A DNA stretch of 64,000 bases, from positions 248,001 through 312,000 of the forward strand of contig NZ_VWPH01000006.1 of NCBI RefSeq assembly GCF_008630535.1, in the 5' to 3' direction. The DNA is from Saccharopolyspora hirsuta (GTDB taxonomy: Bacteria > Actinomycetota > Actinomycetes > Mycobacteriales > Pseudonocardiaceae). How positions within the stretch are numbered: position 1 is the first letter of the stretch; the number at the start of each line of letters is the position of its first letter. A model generated the notes under the pieces. That model was not told the DNA's origin. It was given only the letters and a program-made list of their open reading frames with translations, and ran no database searches. The translations under genes and the position numbers were made by a program. Below are positions 48,053-57,386 of this stretch, one piece after another.

Positions 48053-48946
48053 ATGTTGGACGTACGCCGCATGCAGGTCCTGCGCGCCGTGGTCACCAGC
48101 GGGTCGGTCAGCGCCGCCGCGACGAACCTCGGCTACACCCCGTCGGCGATCAGCCAGCAGCTGTCCACGCTCGAGCGGGAAGCGGGCGTGCCGCTGCTGG
48201 AGAAGGTCGGCCGCGGGCTCAAGCCGACCCCGGCCGGGATGCTGCTGGCGGAGCGGGCCGGGCAGATCTCCGAGCTGCTCAGCAGCGCGGAGGTCGAGCT
48301 GGCCGACATCCGCGCCGGGCGCACCGGTCTGCTCCGGGTGCGGTTCTTCCACACCGCCTCGGTGGGGCTGATCCCGGCCGCGGTCGCCAAGTTCCGCGCC
48401 GAGCACCCGGAGGTGCAGCTGGACCTGCAGATGCAGGAGGTGGGCCTGGTCGACGACCTGGCCGCTGGCGAGTCGGACGTGGCGATCGTGGTGGTCGGCA
48501 GCCGGGTGCCCGAGCGGCGCGGCGTGCGGTTCGTGCACCTCGGCGACGACCCGTACCGGGTGGTGCTGCCGAAGAACCACCCGATGGCCGAGCAGGACTG
48601 CATCGACCTGGCCCAGCTGGCCGCCGAGCCGTGGGTGAACAGTGCGGTGTCCAGCGACGACATCTGCGCCCAGCTGCTCCAGGAGGCCTACGCCAGCGCG
48701 GGTTTCAAGCCGAAGGTGGCGCTGGAGACCGACGGGAGCTACTCGGCGCAGGGCTTCGTCGCCGCCGAGCTGGGCGTGGCGCTGGTGCCGCGCCTGGGCC
48801 TCGACGTGGTGCACCCGGGAGTGGTGGTCCGGGCGGTCCGCCGACCGGAACCGGTCCGCCGCCTGTACGCAGCGGTCCGCGAAGCGGTCGCCGACCGCCC
48901 GGCCACCAAGTCCCTCCTCGCGACCCTCCACGAGGTCGCGAGCTGA
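48053..48946 (+). CDS. LysR-family transcriptional regulator
   Basis: The 297-residue protein has the LysR HTH at the N-terminus (LRAVVTSGSVSAAATNLGYT, PSAISQQLSTLEREAG) and a periplasmic-binding-like effector domain. It is divergent from the EamA exporter, the usual arrangement for control of that gene. TAGGAT lies 7 bases before the ATG, so the mRNA may be leaderless, though GGGAG is also present. Confidence 0.93.
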   Translation: MLDVRRMQVLRAVVTSGSVSAAATNLGYTPSAISQQLSTLEREAGVPLLEKVGRGLKPTPAGMLLAERAGQISELLSSAEVELADIRAGRTGLLRVRFFHTASVGLIPAAVAKFRAEHPEVQLDLQMQEVGLVDDLAAGESDVAIVVVGSRVPERRGVRFVHLGDDPYRVVLPKNHPMAEQDCIDLAQLAAEPWVNSAVSSDDICAQLLQEAYASAGFKPKVALETDGSYSAQGFVAAELGVALVPRLGLDVVHPGVVVRAVRRPEPVRRLYAAVREAVADRPATKSLLATLHEVAS

Positions 48947-49344
48947 TCAGGTGCCCGCATGGTGGAGCTGCGCCATGCGGGCACCGTGTCGTGCCTGCTC
49001 TCTCAGCCGTCGAAGCGGTCGCTCTTCACAGCAGCGAGCCGATTTCGTGAGAAGTCTCTGCACTCACCACCGGGACGACGGCCGTGCGATCAGGGTCCTG
49101 GTTCCGTCGGTCGACCGCAGTCGTGGCCCGGCCGAGGGGTGGCGACGACTCCGATATCACCGCTGTCGGAGGGGTGGTGACGACTGCAATTTCGATTGAA
49201 ATTGCATCACCCCAGGGCAACCACCTACCGCTTCGAACCCAAGACCAGCCCCGCACCCCACCGCACCAATCCTCACCAACCCGGCCCGGGTATCACCACC
49301 GATCCTCCGGTACTGCCGCCTTGCCGATGCAGGTGGCGAGCTGA
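48947..49344. other. 398-base region between LysR and ABC permease genes
   Basis: No credible gene. It contains the palindrome GCAATTTCGATTGAAATTGC at 49186-49205, of the TTTC-N4-GAAA family, likely ending one or both convergent genes. Confidence 0.5.
49186..49205. terminator. 20-base palindrome at a convergent junction
   Basis: GCAATTTCGATTGAAATTGC is self-complementary except at the centre. It lies between LysR (plus) and the ABC permease (minus). Confidence 0.55.
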
Positions 49345-50790
49345 TCAGCGGCTGGCGGCTCGCCGGGCTGCGGTGGCGATGGCGAAGCCGAGAGCGGCCG
49401 CGGCCGCGATGGAGACCGGGACCGTGATCAGCATCCGGTCGAGGAGGTCCGCCCACGCCCACGGGACGAGCGGCCACAGCGTTCGCTGCATCTCGGTGCC
49501 GCCGATCAGGATCCCGGCGAGGACGCCGACGACCCCGACGGCCACCGCGGTCGCGAACGAGGTGCGGATGGCCAGCCAGAGGCTGAACGCGGTGAGCATC
49601 GCGCCGACCGCGGTGCCGGTGAGCGCGATTGAACCGGCGTCGGCCAGCGGCAGGCCAGCGACCAGGTAGACCGCGGCGCTGGCCACCGACACCGCTGCGG
49701 TGATGCCGATCGCGACACCGGTCAGCGCGAGGGCGGGTTTGGTGGTGCCGGTCGAGCGGGCGGCGGTGGCCCGCCAGCCGGGGGCGCAGGCGTACCAGGC
49801 GAGCAGACCCAACACGAGGGTGCCGATCGGCAGCACCACCAGGGTGAAGAGCTCGACGCTGCGGCCCGGATCGTGCCAGGTCAGCCACACCCCGATCAGT
49901 GCGACGGCCGCCGGGCACAGCCACCGCAGCGCGGTCCCGCGCAGGATCACCACCACCGCCGCCAGAACGCGGGGACGGCCGGGACGTTCCACCTCGGCGC
50001 TCGTCCAGCGAAGCTGCGGTTCGACCGGCTTCGACCGCGGGGCCCGGGTCGCCGTGCGGATTCGGGGCAGCAGCAGGAAGGGCACCGCCAACGCCGCGCC
50101 GAGCATTGTGGGTGGCCACGGCGAAGCAGCGGCGAGAGCGGCGCCGGGCTCCAGCGCGATGCCGTTGGCGTGCGTGCCGATCAGCGGCAGCACGCCCCGG
50201 ACGAGCCAGGTGAACGGAAGTGCCGCCCAGGACGGCGATTCGGCGAGCACGACCCCGAGCACCGTCCACATCAGACCCGCGCCGAGCACCACCAGCCATC
50301 CCACGTGCAGGGACAGCCACAGCAGCAGCGACAGCACGCCGAGCTGGGACGCCCAGAGCACGACGATGATCGCGGCCGTGCGGCCCCACGGGATCGAGGT
50401 CGGATCGGACAGCGCGCCGATGACCAGCACCAGCGGGAGGACGGCGAGCGCGTTCAGCAGCAGCGAACGGGTGGCCAGGACGGTGAACCGGCTCAGCCGC
50501 CGGAAGCCCGGGCGCACCGGCCGGTACCAGGTGCCGCCACCCCGGGAGGCGTTCTCGACGCGCGCCGCGGTGGCCACGAGCAGCGCGGTGAGCATCGGCC
50601 CGGCGAACACCGCCCACAGGTTCTGGAAGCCGAGCGCACCGGACCAGGAGACCTCGGTCCCGGCCGCGAAGAACAGCGCGATGGCGACCAGGCCGAACGC
50701 CAGCCCGCTCAGCGGCAGGCGGGCCACGGCTCCGCGCCGCCAGACGGCGAACTCGGCGCGGAGGGTGCGGGGCAGCCCGATCGTCGTCAT
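49345..50790 (-). CDS. ABC transporter permease
   Basis: The 481-residue protein has about twelve hydrophobic helices in two halves, of the large ABC-2 type that pairs with bacitracin/lantibiotic-type ATPases. It starts RTLRAEFAVWRRGAVARL. The ATG at 50790 overlaps the ATPase stop by four bases, so both are coupled. Export or expulsion of an envelope-active compound is the likely job, supported by blaI/blaR1 next door. Confidence 0.82.
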   Translation of the reverse strand: MTTIGLPRTLRAEFAVWRRGAVARLPLSGLAFGLVAIALFFAAGTEVSWSGALGFQNLWAVFAGPMLTALLVATAARVENASRGGGTWYRPVRPGFRRLSRFTVLATRSLLLNALAVLPLVLVIGALSDPTSIPWGRTAAIIVVLWASQLGVLSLLLWLSLHVGWLVVLGAGLMWTVLGVVLAESPSWAALPFTWLVRGVLPLIGTHANGIALEPGAALAAASPWPPTMLGAALAVPFLLLPRIRTATRAPRSKPVEPQLRWTSAEVERPGRPRVLAAVVVILRGTALRWLCPAAVALIGVWLTWHDPGRSVELFTLVVLPIGTLVLGLLAWYACAPGWRATAARSTGTTKPALALTGVAIGITAAVSVASAAVYLVAGLPLADAGSIALTGTAVGAMLTAFSLWLAIRTSFATAVAVGVVGVLAGILIGGTEMQRTLWPLVPWAWADLLDRMLITVPVSIAAAAALGFAIATAARRAASR

Positions 50791-51503
50791 GCCCGCACCC
50801 CGCCGGTCAGCGCGAAGTAGGCGCGTTCCAGGTCGCCGTCCGGTGCGAACTCGGCGATGCCGCCCTGGTAGCGCAGCTGTCCCGCGGCGATCAACCCGAT
50901 GTCGTCGGCGAGGGAGGCGACCTCGGAGAGCAGGTGGCTGGACAGCACGATGGTGCGCCCGGTTTCGGTGAAGCGGCGCAACATCGCGCGCAACGCCGCC
51001 GTTCCCTCGGGGTCGAGACCGTTCTGCGGTTCGTCCAGCACGAGCAGCTCCGGGTCGCCCAGCATCGCCATCGCCAGCGCCAGCCGCCCCTGCATCCCGA
51101 CGGAGAAGCTCTTGGCCTTCTTGCGGCCGGAGCCGTGCAGGTCGACCGCGGCCAGCACCCGGTCGACCTCGGCCCCGGACACGCCGAGCAGGTGCGCGTG
51201 GACCATCAGGTTCTGCCGCGCGGACAGGTGCCCGTAGAAGCTGGGGCCGTTGATGCTCGCCCCGATGCGGGACAGGGCCTGGCGGCTCCACGGCCGTCCG
51301 AACAGCTGGATCTCGCCCGAGCTGGGCGGCAGCAGCCCGAGGACCATCTTGAGCGTGGTGGACTTGCCCGCGCCGTTCGGCCCGAGCAGGCCGTAGATCC
51401 GGCCCGGGCGCACGTGGAGGTCGACGGACTCCACCGCGGGGGTGCGGCCGAACGTCTTGGACAGCCCCGCGGTGCGGACCACGGGCACTTCGGCGTTGTG
51501 CAT
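50787..51503 (-). CDS. ABC transporter ATP-binding protein
   Basis: The 238-residue ATPase has Walker A GLLGPNGAGKSTTLKM, signature SFSVGMQGRLALAMAML (a variant of LSGGQ), Walker B LLVLDEPQNGLDPEG and the switch His in VLSSHLLSE. It resembles BcrA-type exporters. Its start lies 17 bases from a BlaI-like operator (51521-51537), placing it under BlaI control by inference. Confidence 0.92.
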   Translation of the reverse strand: MHNAEVPVVRTAGLSKTFGRTPAVESVDLHVRPGRIYGLLGPNGAGKSTTLKMVLGLLPPSSGEIQLFGRPWSRQALSRIGASINGPSFYGHLSARQNLMVHAHLLGVSGAEVDRVLAAVDLHGSGRKKAKSFSVGMQGRLALAMAMLGDPELLVLDEPQNGLDPEGTAALRAMLRRFTETGRTIVLSSHLLSEVASLADDIGLIAAGQLRYQGGIAEFAPDGDLERAYFALTGGVRA

Positions 51504-51520
51504 CAGCGGTTCTTCCTTTC

Positions 51521-51537
51521 TGCTACGACGTGTAGCA
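51521..51537. promoter_or_regulatory. BlaI-type operator before the ABC operon
   Basis: TGCTAC-GACGT-GTAGCA is a perfect 6-bp-arm palindrome. The same TGCTA(C/T)-N5-(G/A)TAGCA site overlaps the blaI start (52860-52876). Confidence 0.8.
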
Positions 51538-51577
51538 AGTCGAGGTGTGCGAATGCTGTTCGTCGGGGGCGATCAGC

Positions 51578-52471
51578 TCACAGCAGGACGATCACGAGTG
51601 CGATGGCCAGCCCGCCGGTCGCGCGGGCCAACCACAGCTGCGGAGCCGGGATCTCGCGCGGCGGCGCGGCCAGAGCGCGCGCCCGGTGCGCGAGTTCGCT
51701 GCGGTGGGCGGCGAACCCGCTGCTCGCCTCCGCCGGACTGCTGGCTACGTCGAGCTGGGCGAGCAGAGCCTTGGCCACGGCGCCAGCGCCCCGCGTCTCG
51801 CGCGCTCCTTGGTCCGCCCAGAGCTCGGCCGCGAGCCGCGCTTCGTCCAGCACCGCGCGCCATCCCGGGATCCACCACCACGCCCGCAGCGAGCAGGTGG
51901 CCACGAATATCCACAGTGGATGGCGAGCCTTCGCGTGCACGCGCTCGTGCGCGACGATCGCGGGCACGTGCGCGGCCGGCACCGCCGAGCCGAGGAGGAT
52001 GCGCGGCCGCAGCAGTCCGACGGTGCACGCCATCTGGTCGGAGTGCACCAGCCACACCTCGCCGTTCCGCTCGGGCGCCAGCGCGGCGACACGTCGCGCG
52101 GTGCGGACCACCTGCACCGCTCCGATCGCGAACGACGCGGCCAGCGAGGCGAACGGCAGGACCCAGAGCGCGTGGAAGAGGTGCGCGGCCGCCGTGCCCA
52201 CCACGTCCTGCCGGTCGACGTGGAAGACGTAGTTGGTGATCCCCCAGGCGTGCGGCGCCCGCCACGGCAGGTCCCGCGCGGGGCTGCCCGGCAGGTACGG
52301 CACCGACATCGCCAGCAGCGGTGTCACGGCGGTCAGCACGGCGAGGACGAACCGCTCGCGCGGCGGCAGGCGGCGGGTGACCGGTCTCGCCGCGCGCCAC
52401 AGGGCGATCGTCGCCAGCGGGCCCCAGATCGTCACCACGATCTGCGGATATCCCAGCAGGCCGGTGCTCAC
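51578..52471 (-). CDS. BlaR1/M56-family membrane metalloprotease without sensor domain
   Basis: The 297-residue protein has four to five membrane helices and the zinc motif HERVH (His175-Glu176-His179) in VAHERVHAKARHP, with LDEARLAAELWADQ downstream giving a third ligand. Classical BlaR1 has an outer penicillin-binding domain; here it is missing, as in the mycobacterial BlaR. It would cleave BlaI on a signal. The GTG start overlaps the blaI stop by four bases. Confidence 0.9.
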   Translation of the reverse strand: MSTGLLGYPQIVVTIWGPLATIALWRAARPVTRRLPPRERFVLAVLTAVTPLLAMSVPYLPGSPARDLPWRAPHAWGITNYVFHVDRQDVVGTAAAHLFHALWVLPFASLAASFAIGAVQVVRTARRVAALAPERNGEVWLVHSDQMACTVGLLRPRILLGSAVPAAHVPAIVAHERVHAKARHPLWIFVATCSLRAWWWIPGWRAVLDEARLAAELWADQGARETRGAGAVAKALLAQLDVASSPAEASSGFAAHRSELAHRARALAAPPREIPAPQLWLARATGGLAIALVIVLL

Positions 52472-52860
52472 CGCGGGTCGTCCTCGATCTCCGCCAGCAG
52501 CGCGCGCACCTGCGCGAGCTGGTCAGCGTCCTCGCGCACCGCTCGGACGAAGTTCGCCACCGCGAGGTCGCCGAACCCGTCCACCAGCTGCCGGACCTGC
52601 TCGGCCGCCACCGCCTGCTCGACCTCGGCGCGGGGCCGGGCGGGCCAGTACACGTACTGGCGGCCTTCCTTGCGCCGGGCCAGGAAGCCCTTGACGACGA
52701 GGCGCTCCATCACCGTCTTCACGGTGGTGTAGGCCTGGTCACCGCGCAGCCGCCGGACGCACTCGGCCACGTCCATCTCGCCGCCGCCCCAGAGCACCTC
52801 CAGGATGGCCAGCTCCAGCGGCCCGAAGTGAGCGGCCAGGCCGCGCCGCGACGTCGACAT
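52468..52860 (-). CDS. blaI: BlaI/MecI-family repressor
   Basis: The 130-residue winged-helix repressor has FGPLELAILEVLWGGGEMDV, QAYTTVKTVMERLVVKGFL and EGRQYVYWPARPR, typical of BlaI, with a C-terminal dimer helix. The start codon overlaps the operator 52860-52876, and TATCCT ends 7 bases before the ATG, so the mRNA is probably leaderless and self-repressed. Cleavage by the next gene's protease would relieve it. Confidence 0.93.
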   Translation of the reverse strand: MSTSRRGLAAHFGPLELAILEVLWGGGEMDVAECVRRLRGDQAYTTVKTVMERLVVKGFLARRKEGRQYVYWPARPRAEVEQAVAAEQVRQLVDGFGDLAVANFVRAVREDADQLAQVRALLAEIEDDPR

Positions 52861-52876
52861 GCTACAGAGGATAGCA
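52860..52876. promoter_or_regulatory. BlaI-type operator at the blaI start
   Basis: TGCTAC-AGAGG-ATAGCA has one mismatch from perfect dyad symmetry and matches the operator before the ABC operon. It covers the probable -10 box (52868-52873) and the first base of the start codon. Confidence 0.75.
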
Positions 52877-52916
52877 GTTCGGTCGGGTGAGCCCGGCCGC
52901 CTCGCGCGGACCGGCG

Positions 52917-54443
52917 TCAGTTCCGCTTGTCGGTGTTGATCAGCGGCTTGCCGTCCGGGGTGGTGGCCATGCCGAGGACGTGCTGCTCGACCAGCTTGTT
53001 GCCGTCCTTGGTGAACTGCAGCGTGACGATCACGTTCGAACCGGACCGCACCGGCTCGCCGATGATCTTCACGTCGTCGATGCTCTTCCAGAACGACTCG
53101 TAGCTGTCCTTGCCCTGCTCCTGCAGCTTCGGGCCGAGCAGCTTCCAGGCCTGGTCCAGCTTCTTGGGCACCAGCGAGTAGTACCGCTTCACCACCGACA
53201 CGACCTCCTCCGGCGACGGCTGCTCCGCCGTGGTCGTCGCCGCGGTGGTGGTCGTGGTCGGCGGCGCGCTGGTCGTGGTGGCCGCGGCGGAGGTGGTGGG
53301 CGCCGCCGACGTGGGCGGAGCGACCTCGGACTGCGGGGCGGGCGGCTGCGACGGTTCCGGCTGGCCCTGCGAGGAGTTGTCCCCGAAGGCGTTCGCGGCG
53401 AGCACCCCCACGAGCACCGCGACCACGATCGCCACCACCCACAGCGCCGCCTGCTTGTAGTTGCGCCGCGGGGCGGCCTCGGCGGCCGGGACCGCGCCAC
53501 CGACCATCGTCGGCGGGTTGGCCGCGGTCGGCGGCCCCACCCGGGTGCCCGCAGGCGGGGTGTGCGACGGGGCCGCCGCGGGCCGCTGCCAGCCCGCGCT
53601 CGGCGAGGCGTTCGGGATCGGGCGGCCGTCGAGCACCGCCTGCAGCAGGTCGCGGGCCTGCGCCATGGTCGGCCGGTCCACCGGGTCCGGCCGCAGCATC
53701 TGCATCAGCGCAGGTGTCATCGGCCCGGCCTGCCGCGGCGGGTCGAACTGCCCGCGCGCCACCCGGTGCAGCAGGCTGATCGCGTTCTCGTCGGTGCCGA
53801 ACGGCGGACCGCCCTCGATCGCCGCGTACAGCGTCGAACCCAGCGAGAAGACGTCCGAGGCGGGCGCCGGATCGCGCCCGAGCGCCACCTCCGGCGCCAG
53901 GTACGCGGGGGTGCCCGCCAGGATGCCGCTCTTGGTGACCGCCACGTCCCCGATCGCCCGGGAGATGCCGAAGTCGGTGATCTTGGCGATGTCGTTGTCG
54001 CCGAGCAGGACGTTGCCCGGCTTCAGGTCGCGGTGCACGATGCCCGCCATGTGCGCGGCGGCCAGCGCCCCGGCCACCTGCACGCCGATCCGGGCCACCT
54101 GCAGCGGCGGCAGGACGCCCTGCTCGTCGATGACCGACGCCAGGCTCCGCGAGGGCAGGTACTCCATGACCAGCACCGGCTGGCCCTCGTCCTCCGCCAC
54201 GTCGAACACCACGATCGCGTTCTGGTGCTGCAGGCGGGCGGCGATGCGGCCCTCGCGCATCGACCGCTGACGGGCTTCTTCGGTCTCCTCGGGGGTGTAG
54301 CCGGGCTGCAGCAACAGCTGCTTCACCGCGACCGTGCGGTGCAGACGCTCGTCGACGGCTTGCCACACCACTCCCATGGCGCCGCTGCCGATCTGCTGCT
54401 GCAAGCGGTACCGGCCTGCGATCAAACGACCTTCGGCGCTCAC
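52917..54443 (-). CDS. Transmembrane Ser/Thr protein kinase with NTF2-like ectodomain
   Basis: The 508-residue kinase has the Hanks motifs: GSGAMG (19-24), Lys41, VHRDLKPGN (His137-Asp139), DFG (157-159) and APE (183-185). A Pro-rich linker, a membrane helix (331-353), a Thr/Pro stalk and a C-terminal domain of about 100 residues (EEVVSVVKRYYSLVPKKLDQ to GKPLINTDKRN) follow. There are no PASTA repeats. The ectodomain resembles those of the proteins at 57387-58319 and 56526-57377. GTG start with CCAGGAG. It follows a sister kinase and likely arose by duplication. Confidence 0.92.
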   Translation of the reverse strand: MSAEGRLIAGRYRLQQQIGSGAMGVVWQAVDERLHRTVAVKQLLLQPGYTPEETEEARQRSMREGRIAARLQHQNAIVVFDVAEDEGQPVLVMEYLPSRSLASVIDEQGVLPPLQVARIGVQVAGALAAAHMAGIVHRDLKPGNVLLGDNDIAKITDFGISRAIGDVAVTKSGILAGTPAYLAPEVALGRDPAPASDVFSLGSTLYAAIEGGPPFGTDENAISLLHRVARGQFDPPRQAGPMTPALMQMLRPDPVDRPTMAQARDLLQAVLDGRPIPNASPSAGWQRPAAAPSHTPPAGTRVGPPTAANPPTMVGGAVPAAEAAPRRNYKQAALWVVAIVVAVLVGVLAANAFGDNSSQGQPEPSQPPAPQSEVAPPTSAAPTTSAAATTTSAPPTTTTTAATTTAEQPSPEEVVSVVKRYYSLVPKKLDQAWKLLGPKLQEQGKDSYESFWKSIDDVKIIGEPVRSGSNVIVTLQFTKDGNKLVEQHVLGMATTPDGKPLINTDKRN

Positions 54444-54648
54444 AGGTTCTCCTGGTACTGGCTCTGCTGCCTGAACTGCCTATTCCGATTGCGGACTGAC
54501 CGGACCCCCGTGGCCAGCTTTCACCCAACGGTGTGCAACGTTACTGGGCACCTCGCACACCGGTACACACCGGGGCGACCAAGAGCACCGGCCGGGGCGC
54601 CCACCTCGCGGTGCGCGCCCCGGCCGGTGCTGATCGTCGCGATCTGCC

Positions 54649-56046
54649 TCAGTTGTTCGAACTCGAACCCGAACCAGATTCGGAGTCCGACGGCTGCGTG
54701 GTCGGCTCCTCCTGCGGTTCGGACGAGACCGTCGTCGGCTTCTGCGAGGAGGTCGGCCGCTGCGAGGACGTCGGCCGCTCCGAGGTCTCCGGGTCCTCCC
54801 GCGAGGTGGTCGGCCGGTGCTGCGTGGTCGGCGTCGGCTCCTCGCTGGTCGTCTCCGGCGGGGGCGGCAGCATCGGCGGGGCCTCGCTGGTCGGGATGTT
54901 CCCGGTGTTCTCCGGCTGCTGGTTGTTCATCAGCGCCGAGGTCACCAGCACCGCGATCACCGCGACCGCGACCAGCGCGATGCCCGAGATCACCACCGGC
55001 CGCTTGCTCTTGCGCGGCTTCTCGTAGATCGCCGCGTCACCGCGGGTGTCCGCGCCCATGTACGAGGTGGCGTCCTCGTACGGCCGCTCCGAGTACGGGT
55101 CGTCCTCGTAGTAGGCGACCGCGGTGCCCTCCTGGCCGACCACGCTGGTCGGCTGCTCCGGGCCGGGCTCCGGCGCCAGCGCGGGCGGGATCGGCGCGGC
55201 CACGGTCGGGATCGAGCTCGCCGACCCGCCGTCGGCCACCGCCTGCAGCATCTCCCGGACCTGCGCCATGTCCGGCCGGTCCTCGACGCGGTTGGCCATC
55301 ATCGCCAGCAGCGGGTGGGTCATCGGCCCGGCCTGCTGCGGCGGCTCGACCTTGCCCGCGGCCACCGCGTGCAGCAGCGCGAGGGTGTTCTCGTTCAGGC
55401 CGAACGGCGGGTGGCCCTCGATCGCGGCGTACAGCGTCGCCCCGAGCGAGAACACGTCCGAGGCGGGCGTCGGCTCCTGGCCCATCGCCACGTCCGGCGA
55501 CAGGTAGGCGGGCGTGCCCGCGAGCATCCCGGTCTTGGTGACCTGAACGTCGCCCTGCGCCCGCGAGATGCCGAAGTCGGTGATCTTCACGTCGCCGTTG
55601 TCGCCGAGCAGGATGTTGCCCGGCTTGATGTCGCGGTGCACCACGCCCGCCGCGTGCGCGGCGCCGAGCGCCGAGGCGACCTGAGCGCCGATCCGCGCCA
55701 CCTCGCGCGGCGGCAGCGGCCCGTGCTCGGACATCATCGCCGCGAGGCTGGTGGAGGGCAGGTACTCCATGACCAGGACCGGCTGACCCTCGTCCTCAGC
55801 CACGTCGTAGACCGAGATGGCGTTCGGGTGCTGGAGTCGGGCCGCGATCCGGCCTTCCCGCATAGCCCGCTGCCGCGCTTCCTCGGCCTCACCCGGATCC
55901 AATCCGGGCTGCAGGAGCAACTGCTTGACCGCGACCGTGCGGTGCAGGCGTTCGTCCACACACTCCCACACCACGCCCATCGCGCCACTGCCGATGCGTC
56001 GCTGCACTCGGTAGCGTCCGGCGACCAGGCGACCTTCGTCGCTCAC
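54649..56046 (-). CDS. Transmembrane Ser/Thr protein kinase, sister copy
   Basis: The 465-residue kinase has GSGAMG, Lys41, VHRDIKPGN and DFG, and is very close to its neighbour over the first 270 residues. The APE motif is changed to SPD (Ser183-Pro-Asp185 in GTPAYLSPDVAMG). A membrane helix (about 350-373) is followed only by a Ser/Thr/Pro/Glu-rich tail, so it lacks the sister's outer domain. GTG start at 56046. It may signal without the same ligand-sensing part. Confidence 0.92.
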   Translation of the reverse strand: MSDEGRLVAGRYRVQRRIGSGAMGVVWECVDERLHRTVAVKQLLLQPGLDPGEAEEARQRAMREGRIAARLQHPNAISVYDVAEDEGQPVLVMEYLPSTSLAAMMSEHGPLPPREVARIGAQVASALGAAHAAGVVHRDIKPGNILLGDNGDVKITDFGISRAQGDVQVTKTGMLAGTPAYLSPDVAMGQEPTPASDVFSLGATLYAAIEGHPPFGLNENTLALLHAVAAGKVEPPQQAGPMTHPLLAMMANRVEDRPDMAQVREMLQAVADGGSASSIPTVAAPIPPALAPEPGPEQPTSVVGQEGTAVAYYEDDPYSERPYEDATSYMGADTRGDAAIYEKPRKSKRPVVISGIALVAVAVIAVLVTSALMNNQQPENTGNIPTSEAPPMLPPPPETTSEEPTPTTQHRPTTSREDPETSERPTSSQRPTSSQKPTTVSSEPQEEPTTQPSDSESGSGSSSNN

Positions 56047-56525
56047 CGACGTCTCCCCGTACTGCTATCGATGCCCAGCGGGATCCGCGATCATCCGGGA
56101 CACTGGGTCCCGGTGCGCGTGCCCCACCGGACATCGGCGGATTTGGCGGACCGGCTCCGGTCCTCCGACATGTACACGTTCTCAGCGCGGACCGGGTTGG
56201 CCGGATGGGCCGGTGACCGAACCGCGCTACGGGAGCCTAGCCGACGCCGTATCGGCGTAGGTCCGAACTGGAAAAGATCTGCGCAACCTTTCCCGACGTT
56301 ACTCGCCGACGCCACGACGGTCGCCCGATCGGGTCCCTTCTCACAGCTGTTTGCGCAGGTGATGTTGGTCGTGGCGGGTCCGGCGCACCACCCGTCTGAC
56401 GGACCGAACAGGTTGCTCCCGGCAACCAGATCAGGGCTGTCCGGTTCGCCCCGGTCCGCGCTGCGGGATTCCGGCGGGCACCGGTCGTTGCCGCATTGTT
56501 GTCTCCAGCGGAGCCGACGGGTGAC
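56047..56525. other. 479-base region between kinase and ectodomain-protein genes
   Basis: No gene is supported. It should hold the promoter of the two-kinase transcript. I see no strong hairpin. Confidence 0.45.
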
Positions 56526-57377
56526 TCAGCGCGACGTGGTGTGCTTGGCGCGCAGCAGCTCCACACCGGTGATCCGCGGGTTGGAGTCCGACTCGACGGT
56601 CAGCCGTTGGTGCAGGTCAACGCGGTCGCCCGTCGGGTACAGCACGGCCACCTCGGCCAGCACCGCGCCATCCGGCTCGACCCGCACCGCGGGGTCGACG
56701 TGCACCGACGCGGCCTCCCGCCACGCGCGCACCAGCGAGTTCTGCTGCCCGGCCACCAGCTCCGGGTCCACCAGCGCCATCGCTCCGGCGGCGTCCTCCG
56801 GCAGGCGGCGGTAGAACTCCTCGACCACGTCGCGCGCCGACTTGCCGCTGCCCGCCTCCGGGTTGGCGGTCATCAGCTGCGGGGCCTCCGGCCGCTCGAC
56901 GGCGTCCTCCCCCGGCGCGGTCTCGGCGAAGCCGCCGTTGTCGGCGAACGGCCAGCGCGCGTCCCGCACCAGGTCCGGGCGGAGCGCGAGCCCGCCCTCG
57001 ATCGGCGCGGCCGCGGCGGGGCGGGGCACGTCGGCGGGGTGCGCGACGATCGTCGAGGTGGCGGCCGCCGCGCCCAGCAACAGCAGCACCCCCATCACGC
57101 CGAAGGCGATCCGCCCGGCCAGCGGCGGGGCGCCCGAGGTGTCGTCGTCCGGCAGGAGTTCGGCGAGCCGCTCGTGCTTGATCGAGAGCGGGGTGCGGCG
57201 GATCAGCTCGGCGACGCTGATCGAGTCCGGGGCATGGTGATCGCGCCGACGGCCGGACGGGGGAGTCTCCACGCCGTGAAGACGTACCCCGGCGCACCCC
57301 CGCGCGGGAAGGGGTTCCGCCGAGTTCACCGGAAGGGGCGGAGCGCTGTCACCGAACGGAGCAGTGCCGAGCACCAT
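56526..57377 (-). CDS. Single-pass membrane protein with kinase-like ectodomain fold
   Basis: The 283-residue protein has a cytoplasmic N-terminus (SISVAELIRRTPLSIKHERL), one membrane helix (AFGVMGVLLLLGAAAATSTI, about 88-108) and an outer domain of about 100 residues (SARDVVEEFYRRLPEDAAGA to RITGVELLRAK). The layout matches the outer domain of the kinase at 52917-54443. Its start at 57377 lies 9 bases after the stop of the previous gene; the first 60 residues are poorly conserved in style and a later start is possible. Confidence 0.7.
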   Translation of the reverse strand: MVLGTAPFGDSAPPLPVNSAEPLPARGCAGVRLHGVETPPSGRRRDHHAPDSISVAELIRRTPLSIKHERLAELLPDDDTSGAPPLAGRIAFGVMGVLLLLGAAAATSTIVAHPADVPRPAAAAPIEGGLALRPDLVRDARWPFADNGGFAETAPGEDAVERPEAPQLMTANPEAGSGKSARDVVEEFYRRLPEDAAGAMALVDPELVAGQQNSLVRAWREAASVHVDPAVRVEPDGAVLAEVAVLYPTGDRVDLHQRLTVESDSNPRITGVELLRAKHTTSR

Positions 57378-57386
57378 CCGTGACCG

